In this document: positions 1-5,722 of the stretch, in pieces | Layout: the number at the start of each line of letters is the position of its first letter | Numbering within the stretch: the stretch's first letter is position 1 | NCBI GenBank assembly: GCA_016839955.1 | Contig: JAEOTI010000614.1 | Location: 1 to 5,722, forward strand | Direction of reading: 5' to 3' | DNA: 5,722 nucleotides | From: Candidatus Hodarchaeota archaeon | GTDB taxonomy: Archaea > Asgardarchaeota > Heimdallarchaeia > Hodarchaeales > YT1-057 | Notes under the pieces: generated by a model | The model's input: only the letters and a program-made list of their open reading frames with translations | Told to the model about the DNA's origin: nothing | The model's database searches: none | Program-made: the position numbers and the translations under genes

Positions 1-104
1 CCAACTAAAACTTCACCTGTTTGAGCTGCAACTAAATGGTTTTCAATTTCAATACCATGCGAAAAGAACAAAGGAGTTTCTAATATATAATTCTTTATAA
101 CCAT
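1..104 (-). CDS. N-terminal fragment, possible glutamate-cysteine-ligase-like protein (partial)
   Basis: Only the first 34 codons are visible; the gene runs off the left edge. It starts with ATG at 104-102, five bases after the TGA stop of the amidohydrolase gene, so it is very probably the next gene of the same operon. The protein begins MVIKNYILETPLFFSHG and continues with GIEIENHLV and TGEVLVG. The GIEIE motif near the N-terminus resembles the conserved GxExE strand of the glutamate-cysteine ligase / carboxylate-amine ligase (GCS2) superfamily, which makes ATP-dependent peptide-like bonds on glutamate or other carboxylates. That assignment is an inference from one short motif; the catalytic core lies outside the window. 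No clear Shine-Dalgarno sequence is seen, so translation may be coupled to the upstream gene. Reading frame and coupling are fairly secure; the function is weakly supported. Confidence 0.55.
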   Translation of the reverse strand, partial: MVIKNYILETPLFFSHGIEIENHLVAAQTGEVLV

Positions 105-109
105 TTTAC

Positions 110-1513
110 TCAATCCTGGGTGGTCCATTCATCTAGTAGCTCACTAAATTTCTCTGGTTTCACTTTCTTATCTGACCTTGATGGTTTCACGCTTTTAATG
201 ATATGCAGAGGAGTTTCTATATTCAGAAAATCAATTTTTTGAAGGTCTGGGGGAATAGATCGTAAAATTATCTCCTCCCCTGAGATTGTTTCATGGAGAG
301 TAAATGACATTCGTGCTATATTATCTCCAAATGTGATGATTTGAACAATTTCGTTGTTTTTACTTTTCACACCTAATTCGATTTTTGAATATTTCCCCTT
401 TATTGACATAAAACCCTTCAATGCTTTCTGGAAAATTTCCAGTTTTATTCTAAATCTTTTCTTTTTAGATTTTTTGTCTGGTTGTTTCCAAGAAACAGGG
501 ATTAGATTAAATGCGTTCCCTCCTAAGATACTAGTAATAGCATCGATAGGACGAATTGATTGCTCCTTTTCCTTAAGAAGCGTCTTGAATTTATCTGAAA
601 GTAAGTAGGAAATTACATCAGCGGCTTGAAGAACGGAAAAATAGTTGTGATCAGTCCCAAAGACTATTTTCTTATCCCAGTTCGGCACCAAATCAACTAA
701 ATTGTTAAAAAATATCTCTACATCTTTTCCTCGCATACCACTAGTCTCTGCAAACATACCTTCTTCGTTGAGACAATCAAAAATCTCTGATGAGCTATAA
801 TCAAATCCTGTATGTCCCAAAACTACGTTAACAGGCGATTCCTGTCCTTCCCTTGCTTCTTTTGTAATTTTATGAATATCCAAGGCGACTCCCTTATTTG
901 GCACATCAAAAATAACTGGGATTTCTAAGTTTCCTGCAGTTTGTAAGATTTGTTTTGTTTCAGGAGAAACTATTTTCTTAATCCATCCTTGTGAGAGGGG
1001 ATGTAACTTAAGGCCATTCATACCTTGTCCAATAGATTCCAATACCTCTTTATTGGAGTCTGTGTCGGTAGGATCAACACGACAGAAAGGAGTAAACCTA
1101 AAACTGTGATCAAATGTATGTACTTGATGACGTACATAGCCATTGCTTTTTACGAATTTAGGTGTCGTTTGAGTGTGGAAGATGTCATTGAATGGAAAAG
1201 TTACAATCTTATCAACCAACCAACCTCGTGTCTTTGTTTCATTTAAAGAGTATATAGTTTTTGCTGAAAGAAAGAGTGGTTTGGCAAAGTCCTCAACGTC
1301 AGGCAATGTAATTGAGTATTTGTCAATATTCTGATTTATGCGTTCCACCAGTTCATATTGAAGTTTCGAGTAAAGATTGAGAATATCTTGTGGTTGATTA
1401 ATTCGTTGTGATGATCCTTTTGTTGTAGCTATCTTTACACGTCCAATATGTGTGTGAAAATCCACTAGAGGAATAGCATATGATACACCTTCCTCATCGA
1501 ATATTATTATCAC
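110..1513 (-). CDS. Amidohydrolase (amidohydrolase_2 / TIM-barrel metal-dependent hydrolase) with C-terminal extension
   Basis: A metal-dependent hydrolase of the amidohydrolase superfamily, presumably cytoplasmic, since no signal peptide is seen. Numbered from the GTG start, it shows DFHTHIG with the HxH metal pair (H20, H22), GLKLHP (K169, H171), LGHTG (H234), FGTDHN (D288) and a closing GGNA motif near 331-334. These appear in the order expected for the eight-stranded barrel of the amidohydrolase_2 family, which includes decarboxylases and hydrolases acting on C-C, C-N or C-O bonds; the substrate cannot be read. The barrel ends near residue 338. A lysine-rich linker (about 347-357) and a beta-rich segment of about 110 residues follow, so the protein (467 aa) is longer than the usual 280-350 aa. 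There is no ATG start. TTG at 1522 extends the frame by three codons, but AGGG lies directly against it, whereas GTG at 1513 has AGGG nine bases upstream, so GTG is preferred. It follows the winged-helix-like gene by about 68 bases and precedes the left-edge gene by five. Confidence 0.85.
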   Translation of the reverse strand: MIIIFDEEGVSYAIPLVDFHTHIGRVKIATTKGSSQRINQPQDILNLYSKLQYELVERINQNIDKYSITLPDVEDFAKPLFLSAKTIYSLNETKTRGWLVDKIVTFPFNDIFHTQTTPKFVKSNGYVRHQVHTFDHSFRFTPFCRVDPTDTDSNKEVLESIGQGMNGLKLHPLSQGWIKKIVSPETKQILQTAGNLEIPVIFDVPNKGVALDIHKITKEAREGQESPVNVVLGHTGFDYSSSEIFDCLNEEGMFAETSGMRGKDVEIFFNNLVDLVPNWDKKIVFGTDHNYFSVLQAADVISYLLSDKFKTLLKEKEQSIRPIDAITSILGGNAFNLIPVSWKQPDKKSKKKRFRIKLEIFQKALKGFMSIKGKYSKIELGVKSKNNEIVQIITFGDNIARMSFTLHETISGEEIILRSIPPDLQKIDFLNIETPLHIIKSVKPSRSDKKVKPEKFSELLDEWTTQD

Positions 1514-1581
1514 GAGAAGCAACCCTAAATGTTTAAGAAAACTTTTCCGAACATATAACTTTTTAAGATTACTCTTAGATT

Positions 1582-2481
1582 TTAGGAGATTCTAAAGACG
1601 TTTTTAAAAAAAGAATGGCCTAATTGAGTGAAACGAATCCATAAATTGTCATCATCATTTAATTTAGTAATAACCAGTGATTGGAAAATAGATTTATCAA
1701 CTGATAAAGATTTAATTAATAGCGCAAAAATTGGTAATAAGAAAACACCACAAATTGAAAGTTTATATCTTTTGTTTTTTCCCCAAGTTTCTTCTATCAT
1801 GAAAAAAGATAGTTTATTTAGATTTCCACCAATTGGTCCTGAAAAACCCTTAGAAAGTTCCTTTTTTGTCAATCCTACGTTGAATTGTAGATAATCCCAA
1901 ATTAATTCTTCAAGGATTTTAAACACGTTATTACCACTCTTTCCACTGAAAATTTTGAATACGGGAAAGGATAAAGGTTTGGAAAGTTTAATTTTCCGTG
2001 GTTCTTTTCCAGATTGCAATGAAGTAAGAATACGTTTAGTGTTTGGAATTTGAACAAGGATTGTATTAATGACAAATAGAACAAGTTTATCTTCTGAATC
2101 AGCATAATCTTGAAACTTTGCGTTATCCCATACAAGTAGAGAAGGGTCATTTCTCAAAATATAAGTCACTAGAACATACACAAGGACAATATAACCTAAT
2201 GGACTAATAGAATGAAAAGATACTTTGGTAGAGCTTACAACTCTTTCGCGTTCCCTTTCTAGAATGCCTCCATTCACTAGGGACGTAATAAGCCCACGAG
2301 TTTTAGCAGTCGTAAATTCCTCTTCTTTTCCTAATAAACATGATAATAGGTCTGTAATGCCCTGAATAGTATTTTTATCAGCTTTTTGACCTAGATAAAC
2401 AGCCAGTAAACAAAGAATTCGATCCTGATTTTCAATTACTGATAAAGTATCGACTAACTTTGTGAACGGATCAGATTCCAT
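1582..2481 (-). CDS. Unrecognised 299-aa protein with two winged-helix-like segments
   Basis: I do not recognise a named family. Residues 11-100 look like a winged helix: a helical N-terminus, then a recognition-helix-like stretch (TAKTRGLITSLVNGGILERE), a charged wing, and an SFHSISPLGYIVL strand/helix of the kind found in PadR/MarR-like folds. Residues 186-258 repeat the pattern: GLTKKELSKGF, then LNKLSFFMIEETWGKNKRYKLS, then a hydrophobic helix after G245. The two halves may therefore be a duplicated winged helix. Residues 95-109 are strongly hydrophobic but end in charged residues, so a membrane segment is doubtful. The start is secure: ATG at 2481 has an in-frame TGA immediately before it, and a run of six G (2494-2489) seven bases upstream serves as ribosome binding site. 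The gap to the GTPase stop is four bases, implying co-expression. It could be a transcription factor or a protein-interaction partner of the GTPase; neither is shown. Confidence 0.8.
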   Translation of the reverse strand: MESDPFTKLVDTLSVIENQDRILCLLAVYLGQKADKNTIQGITDLLSCLLGKEEEFTTAKTRGLITSLVNGGILERERERVVSSTKVSFHSISPLGYIVLVYVLVTYILRNDPSLLVWDNAKFQDYADSEDKLVLFVINTILVQIPNTKRILTSLQSGKEPRKIKLSKPLSFPVFKIFSGKSGNNVFKILEELIWDYLQFNVGLTKKELSKGFSGPIGGNLNKLSFFMIEETWGKNKRYKLSICGVFLLPIFALLIKSLSVDKSIFQSLVITKLNDDDNLWIRFTQLGHSFFKNVFRIS

Positions 2482-2485
2482 TCAT

Positions 2486-3073
2486 TTACCCCCCTTGTCC
2501 ATTCCAAACGTTAAAAGCTGATGAATCTTTGTCGAATTCACACAGATCAAGAATTCCTCTAATGCAATTCTTTGTTTCTATCTTGTGTTTATCTCCCTCT
2601 ACTTTTACTGCAACTGTTGGCAGAATTTCCTTGATAAGCTTCTTTTTTTGGTTAATGAAGAAATCCTCAATTTGTTCTTTGTATTCAGGATAATTATCTG
2701 GAGCTAGATCAAACTTATTAAGATAAATCGTGAGCTGCTTTGTTGGAATGTCAAGATTTTCATAGAAAGCTAATTGTTGTTCTACATCAACTGATAAGTC
2801 AAACATACAAAGAAATCGATTTGCATTTCGTAAAACATATACCCTATAATAATCAGTTATCGGGGTAGTATGACCTCCAGTACCATACAACACATGTATA
2901 AATCCTTTATGAGTGAATCGAATGAAATCAACGGTCTGTGTGGTGTACATTTCAGGACCACCAGGAGCTCCTGTTAATATCTTCTCATTAGAGTCCGCAA
3001 GAGAGTTCATAAATCGAACAAAAACCGAAGTTTTACCACAATCCATATCCCCGAGTATACCTACATTTACCAT
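2486..3073 (-). CDS. Small Ras/Arf-like GTPase with non-canonical switch-II motif
   Basis: A 195-aa single-domain P-loop GTPase acting as a nucleotide-dependent switch, probably cytoplasmic. G1 is GDMDCGKTS (residues 8-16; Walker A G8...G13-K14-T15). The switch-I region contains YTTQTVDF (43-50), offering a candidate G2 threonine. G3 reads YGTGGH (63-68): the expected Asp of DxxG is Gly64, as in the GTPGQ variant of CvnD-type/COG2229 GTPases. G4 is NKFD (119-122), setting guanine specificity. G5 is not obvious; the stretch near 153-159 is the best candidate. There is no lipidation-type C-terminus; the protein ends in GQGG. The start is clear, because an in-frame TAA sits immediately before the ATG. 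It is the first gene of the minus-strand operon, downstream of the TATA-like element at 3133-3140. Archaeal and bacterial small GTPases of this type often sit beside regulators; here the next gene is the winged-helix-like protein. The family call is confident; the exact subgroup is not. Confidence 0.9.
   Translation of the reverse strand: MVNVGILGDMDCGKTSVFVRFMNSLADSNEKILTGAPGGPEMYTTQTVDFIRFTHKGFIHVLYGTGGHTTPITDYYRVYVLRNANRFLCMFDLSVDVEQQLAFYENLDIPTKQLTIYLNKFDLAPDNYPEYKEQIEDFFINQKKKLIKEILPTVAVKVEGDKHKIETKNCIRGILDLCEFDKDSSAFNVWNGQGG
2489..2494 (-). promoter_or_regulatory. Ribosome binding site of the 299-aa gene
   Basis: A run of six G lies inside the last two glycine codons of the GTPase gene, seven bases before the ATG at 2481. 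An overlapping ATG at 2485 would give only four codons, so this site settles the start and suggests coupled translation of the two genes. Confidence 0.6.
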
Positions 3074-3132
3074 TTAGACCATTCCAACTCTGTGCTATCA
3101 AGCGGACTATAGATATTTTTTTATTACTAGTC

Positions 3133-3140
3133 TTATAAAA
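3133..3140 (-). promoter_or_regulatory. Archaeal-type TATA element for the minus-strand operon
   Basis: On the minus strand the sequence reads TTTTATAA with an A-rich flank (AAACAAAC) immediately upstream, as expected for a TATA box with a BRE-like element. Transcription would start near 3110, leaving a leader of about 35-40 bases before the GTPase ATG at 3073. The whole intergenic region is AT-rich, so chance matches are common; the spacing to the first gene is the main support. Confidence 0.5.
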
Positions 3141-3320
3141 GTTTGTTTAACGAAGAAAAAATACCTGAAACCAATCGTATCTGCATGAAATTAAGTTTTT
3201 TCCACTTATTAAATAATTTTTATCCTTTAATAGACCAATATAGGGTATATAACGACTAATTCAAAGAAATGGGTAATGAAATTACTAACAGCTTTATTAA
3301 AGGAAATTTAATGTTTTTTA

Positions 3321-3361
3321 TGGTTAAAAGTTATTAGTGTAAGTTTAATAAAGTTTAACCA
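3321..3361. repeat. Imperfect 16-bp inverted repeat (possible operator)
   Basis: The left arm at 3321-3336 (TGGTTAAAAGTTATTA) pairs with the right arm at 3346-3361 (TAATAAAGTTTAACCA) at 14 of 16 positions, around a nine-base spacer. The right half also carries a direct repeat, AAGTTTAA at 3341-3348 and again at 3351-3358, ten bases apart and so on the same helical face. It overlaps a TATA-like TTTAATAA and lies about 115 bp before the CNNM gene, so it could be a dimeric regulator site. A transcribed hairpin is the alternative, but it lacks a following T-tract. Confidence 0.5.
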
Positions 3362-3381
3362 AATTAACACTTATAACAGGT

Positions 3382-3400
3382 CTCAGAACACAATTTTGAG
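3382..3400 (+). repeat. Small hairpin upstream of the CNNM gene
   Basis: CTCAGAA (3382-3388) and TTTTGAG (3394-3400) can form a seven-pair stem with one G-U pair and a CACAA loop. If the transcript starts near the TATA-like elements upstream, this hairpin would sit in or at the start of the 5' leader, 74 bases before the ATG. The stem is short and could be chance in AT-rich DNA. Confidence 0.25.
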
Positions 3401-3474
3401 TATGAAACTTTTGTAGTACAATAGACGATTATCTTTAACGTTTTTCCTAAATTAATCGGAGCTAACCGAAACAA

Positions 3475-4875
3475 ATGGCAGATTTTGATCTTCTAGGTTT
3501 TATTTTTATATTGTTAATAGCCCTTATACTGGTTTTAATCAATGGCTTTTTTGTTGCAGCAGAATTTGCTCTTGTAAGTGTCAGGCCTTCTAAGGTCGAA
3601 GAATTAATTCAGAAAACAGGAAGCCGTCGTGCCAAAGCTGTTAAAAAAGCAATAGAAAAACAGGATGAGGTAATTAGTGCAACTCAACTCGGAATTACAA
3701 TGGCCAGTCTTGCTTTAGGATTCTTAGCAGGATCATTTATTGATCCAGTGATTGAGTCCTTTTTTCATGATCTTGAATTCCTTGCTGTTTTTAGTGGTCT
3801 CGCTCTTGGAGGTATTGTTGCTTACTTTATCACCACGTATATGCACGTAGTTTTAGGTGAACTAGCACCAAAGAGCATTGCACTCCAATATCCTGCACAG
3901 ACAAGTTTATGGATAGCTCAACCACTCCATTTATTCACTTCCCTATTTAGACCAGTCATTTGGTTTTTCAATCAGACTGGTTGGTTAGTTTTAGCAATAT
4001 TTGGAATCAGACCAGCTGTAGGACATCGTAGCATCCATTCAGAGGACGAATTAAAGCTTTTAATTTCGCAATCATCCACAGCTGGAATACTAGAAGAGAA
4101 AGAAACAGCAATTTTAAGAAGAACTTTTGATCTACCTGATACACAATTAAGGATGATTATGACACCTCGTCGAGACATGGTGACAGTATCGATGAGGGAT
4201 GATTTTGCAGAAATCGTGAAGAAGGTAAATAATAGCGGACATTCCCGTTTTCCAGTATTTGATTCGGAACATGAAAGTATAATTGGTTTTCTTTATGCTA
4301 AAGATCTGTTAGAATATATGGAGTTAGCTTTTGAGAAGGATATCACATTTAAGGATACGATCAATGATCTTGACATCACAGAATTGCTTAGAGATGCGGA
4401 TATTGTCCCTGAAACGATGCGTGCTGATAGAATGTTAACCGTCTTCCAAGATCGAAAACGGCATTGTTCAGTGGTTGTAGATGAATACGGTGAAACTGTT
4501 GGTTTGATCACATTAGAAGATATTCTCGAACTTTTAGTTGGAGATATTCAAGATGAGTACGATATTGAACCAGAGGAAATCACTCCCGTAGGAGGAGGAT
4601 TGAATGGAGAATCCAATGTAAACGGTCAAACATCGATTGATGATTTTAACGAATATTTTCATACAGATCTTGATTCAGATCTCTCGGTAACAATTGGTGG
4701 GTTAATTATTGAAAAAATGGGTCGTATTCCTGTCGAGAATGAAAAAATTCGGGTACAAAATTTAATTTTTAGCGTTGCTGAAGTCACCAAATTGCGTATT
4801 GTGAGTCTGTTAGTATCCAGAGCTCCTGAGGATACTGAAACAACTGAAAAAACTTCTGATTCAAATGAAAAGTAA
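3475..4875 (+). CDS. CNNM/CorC-type membrane protein (DUF21, CBS pair, CorC_HlyC), putative divalent-cation transporter
   Basis: A 466-aa membrane protein of the CNNM/HlyC/CorC family, associated with Mg2+ or Co2+ efflux. The DUF21/CNNM domain covers about residues 5-185, with hydrophobic segments near 7-33, 72-97, 102-128 and 142-178. It includes the motif NGFFVAAEFALVSVR (23-37) and GELAPK (128-133), typical of the family's ion-binding core. HSEDELKLLI (188-197) begins the acidic helical bundle, MTPRRDM (229-235) opens the first CBS motif, and VVVDEYGETVGLITLEDILE (333-352) marks the second. The CBS pair (about 226-357) usually binds ATP-Mg. The CorC_HlyC domain covers about 370-449 and is followed by a charged tail. 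Length and domain order are those of a complete family member. ATG at 3475 is the first start after an in-frame TAA at 3463; GGAG at 3458-3461 is a rather distant (13-base) ribosome binding site. It is the first plus-strand gene. Its close match to the bacterial domain plan leaves past transfer from bacteria possible. The family is secure; the transported ion is inferred. Confidence 0.95.
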   Translation: MADFDLLGFIFILLIALILVLINGFFVAAEFALVSVRPSKVEELIQKTGSRRAKAVKKAIEKQDEVISATQLGITMASLALGFLAGSFIDPVIESFFHDLEFLAVFSGLALGGIVAYFITTYMHVVLGELAPKSIALQYPAQTSLWIAQPLHLFTSLFRPVIWFFNQTGWLVLAIFGIRPAVGHRSIHSEDELKLLISQSSTAGILEEKETAILRRTFDLPDTQLRMIMTPRRDMVTVSMRDDFAEIVKKVNNSGHSRFPVFDSEHESIIGFLYAKDLLEYMELAFEKDITFKDTINDLDITELLRDADIVPETMRADRMLTVFQDRKRHCSVVVDEYGETVGLITLEDILELLVGDIQDEYDIEPEEITPVGGGLNGESNVNGQTSIDDFNEYFHTDLDSDLSVTIGGLIIEKMGRIPVENEKIRVQNLIFSVAEVTKLRIVSLLVSRAPEDTETTEKTSDSNEK

Positions 4876-4984
4876 TTTTATATTCTTGATAATTAAGGTA
4901 CTAATGTTTTTACTCAAATAAACAGATAAATCTATTAAAGGTCATTTTTTTTATCAGTTATTCAACTTACTATAAGTGATTTTA
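4876..4984 (+). terminator. T-rich spacer with probable archaeal terminator
   Basis: After the CNNM stop there is a T5 tract (4907-4911) and a T8 tract (4945-4952). Archaeal RNA polymerase terminates at such T-tracts without needing a strong hairpin. CAGATAAA (4923-4930) and TTTATCAG (4950-4957) could pair weakly around a 19-base loop. The spacer must also carry any separate promoter for the following ATPase gene, but no single TATA box stands out. Confidence 0.4.
4976..4980 (+). promoter_or_regulatory. Ribosome binding site of the HerA-like gene
   Basis: GTGAT, four bases before the ATG at 4985, complements the AUCAC part of the 16S rRNA 3' end. It supports this ATG over the in-frame GTG at 4976, which is itself part of the site. 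Confidence 0.45.
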
Positions 4985-5722
4985 ATGGCTGATCCAAAAT
5001 TCTTTTTAGGACGAATGGATGATAAAAGATTCGAATTACCATCCACCACATTCCTTACACATGTCGCTGTCTTAGGGGCAAGCGGAAGCGGAAAAACTGT
5101 TGTTTGTAAATCTATTGTTGAAGAAGCTATTAGAGCAAAGATTCCTGTAATAGCAATTGATCCTAAAGGCGATATTGGAGCATTAGGTATCGGACTTGGT
5201 GATTTTACAACTGAAAGTTTGTTAATTCATGCCAAGGTCGAAGCTGATGATCGAGGTGGGGGTGATCCTGAAGCTATTGCGGAAGATTGGGTTTCCCTTT
5301 ATCAGGAGAAATTAGAAGAATCTTACGGAGAAGAATATTTACAAGCAGAAGAAGACTATTCTAACAAAGTTGCGACTGTATTAATAACTCCCAAAAATGC
5401 ATCGGGGGTACAGATCTCTTTAACTCCCCATTTTGAGAAACCAAAAGATTACAAAAAAATGATGGAGGAATCTCCTGATGCTGTTTTATCAGCACTTGAT
5501 CTAAAGATACAACTATTATTATCACGGATAGGTATCGGAACATCTTCGTCTACGGATAATCGTGTTATATATTTGAACTCAATTATAAGGCATATGTGGG
5601 AGCAAGAGAGAAAGAAGACTGTTAGTTTAGAAATATTAATAGATAAAATTCAAGATCCACCTTTTGAAAAAGTGGGGTCATTAGCTGTTGAAAAGTTCAT
5701 TTCTAATCCAAAACGTCAAGAA
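4985..5722 (+). CDS. HerA/DUF87-like P-loop ATPase (partial, N-terminal 246 residues)
   Basis: The open frame continues through the right edge, so the C-terminus is missing. The protein opens with FFLGR (6-10), followed by THVAVLGASGSGKT, with Walker A GASGSGKT at 31-38, and then IPVIAIDPKGDIGAL (53-67). This is the arrangement of the HerA/FtsK-superfamily ATPases annotated as helicase HerA-domain or DUF87 proteins, whose members typically read YLGR, THxxxxGxTGSGKT and IDPKGD. Further downstream, LITPKNASGVQISL (133-146) corresponds to the family's TPGS-G segment, and LIDKIQDPPFEKVG (218-231) to its conserved LI-IQ-PPF-K-G block. Walker B and the arginine finger are expected beyond the window. 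Relatives form hexameric DNA-translocating or protein-moving ATPases, some linked to DNA repair, conjugation or defence; this subgroup's role is not established. An in-frame TAA at 4973 limits upstream extension. It is co-directional with the CNNM gene but separated by a T-rich spacer, so probably expressed on its own. The family is confident, the role unknown. Confidence 0.88.
   Translation, partial: MADPKFFLGRMDDKRFELPSTTFLTHVAVLGASGSGKTVVCKSIVEEAIRAKIPVIAIDPKGDIGALGIGLGDFTTESLLIHAKVEADDRGGGDPEAIAEDWVSLYQEKLEESYGEEYLQAEEDYSNKVATVLITPKNASGVQISLTPHFEKPKDYKKMMEESPDAVLSALDLKIQLLLSRIGIGTSSSTDNRVIYLNSIIRHMWEQERKKTVSLEILIDKIQDPPFEKVGSLAVEKFISNPKRQE

Larger units (their letters stand above)
3074..3474. 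other. Divergent intergenic region
   Basis: This 401-bp gap separates the minus-strand operon from the plus-strand CNNM gene and must carry the promoters of both. It is very AT-rich and contains the TATA-like element at 3133-3140, an imperfect inverted repeat at 3321-3361, a short hairpin at 3382-3400, and further TATA-like stretches on the plus strand, for example TTTAATAA at 3344-3351 and TTATAA at 3371-3376. Only short open frames of 22-24 codons are present, with no convincing ribosome binding sites, so I see no gene here. The length is generous for an archaeal intergenic region. Confidence 0.6.

Noticed and set aside
354..608. Plus-strand open frame opposite the amidohydrolase gene
   Set aside because: It lies antisense within a well-supported gene, has no recognisable motif, and follows from AT-rich composition.
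1025..1246. Plus-strand open frame opposite the amidohydrolase barrel
   Set aside because: Antisense to conserved barrel motifs; no family resemblance or ribosome binding site.
1628..2150. Two further open frames (plus 1628-1894, minus 1902-2150) within the 299-aa gene
   Set aside because: Both overlap a longer frame that has a coupled start and ribosome binding site; their products are low-complexity hydrophobic sequences.
3185..3337. Two tiny plus-strand frames (24 codons at 3185-3259, 22 codons at 3269-3337)
   Set aside because: No ribosome binding site, and composition as expected by chance in AT-rich intergenic DNA; the second also overlaps the inverted repeat.
3972..4511. Two minus-strand open frames within the CNNM gene
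   Set aside because: Antisense to conserved CBS-domain coding sequence; products are Ser-rich and unrecognisable.
5361..5543. Minus-strand open frame within the HerA-like gene
   Set aside because: Antisense to a family-conserved coding region.
1..5722. CRISPR array, tRNA, rRNA or insertion sequence
   Set aside because: I saw no regularly spaced repeats, cloverleaf-like or rRNA-like sequence, transposase motifs or terminal inverted repeats with flanking duplications.

Overview
The window is AT-rich DNA, most likely archaeal. The evidence is a TATA-like element with an A-rich flank upstream of the minus-strand operon, a T-tract rather than a bacterial hairpin terminator behind the first plus-strand gene, and a Ras/Arf-like small GTPase. 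An Asgard-type archaeon would fit the GTPase, but this is inference: no rRNA or phylogenetic marker gene is present.

Layout. On the minus strand, reading right to left, four genes follow each other closely. They are a 195-aa small GTPase (3073-2486), a 299-aa unrecognised protein with two winged-helix-like segments (2481-1582), a TIM-barrel amidohydrolase with a C-terminal extension (about 1513-110), and the first 34 codons of a further gene that runs off the left edge (104-1), possibly glutamate-cysteine-ligase-like. The gaps are 4 nt, about 60-70 nt and 5 nt. A TATA-like element at 3133-3140 points into this set. From 3074 to 3474 there is a 401-bp divergent intergenic region holding a strong imperfect inverted repeat (3321-3361), a small hairpin (3382-3400) and several TATA-like stretches, but no credible gene.

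On the plus strand lie a complete CNNM/CorC-type membrane protein with DUF21, tandem CBS and CorC_HlyC domains (3475-4875), a T-rich spacer, and the first 246 codons of a HerA/DUF87-like P-loop ATPase (4985 to the right edge).

How they fit together. The minus-strand genes look co-transcribed and may form a GTPase-centred module: a variant GTPase whose switch-II motif lacks the usual Asp, a possible DNA- or protein-binding winged-helix partner, and a metal-dependent hydrolase. This grouping is the most interesting part of the window, and its function cannot be read from sequence alone. The plus-strand genes belong to recognised families and have no evident link to the operon beyond sharing the divergent intergenic region.
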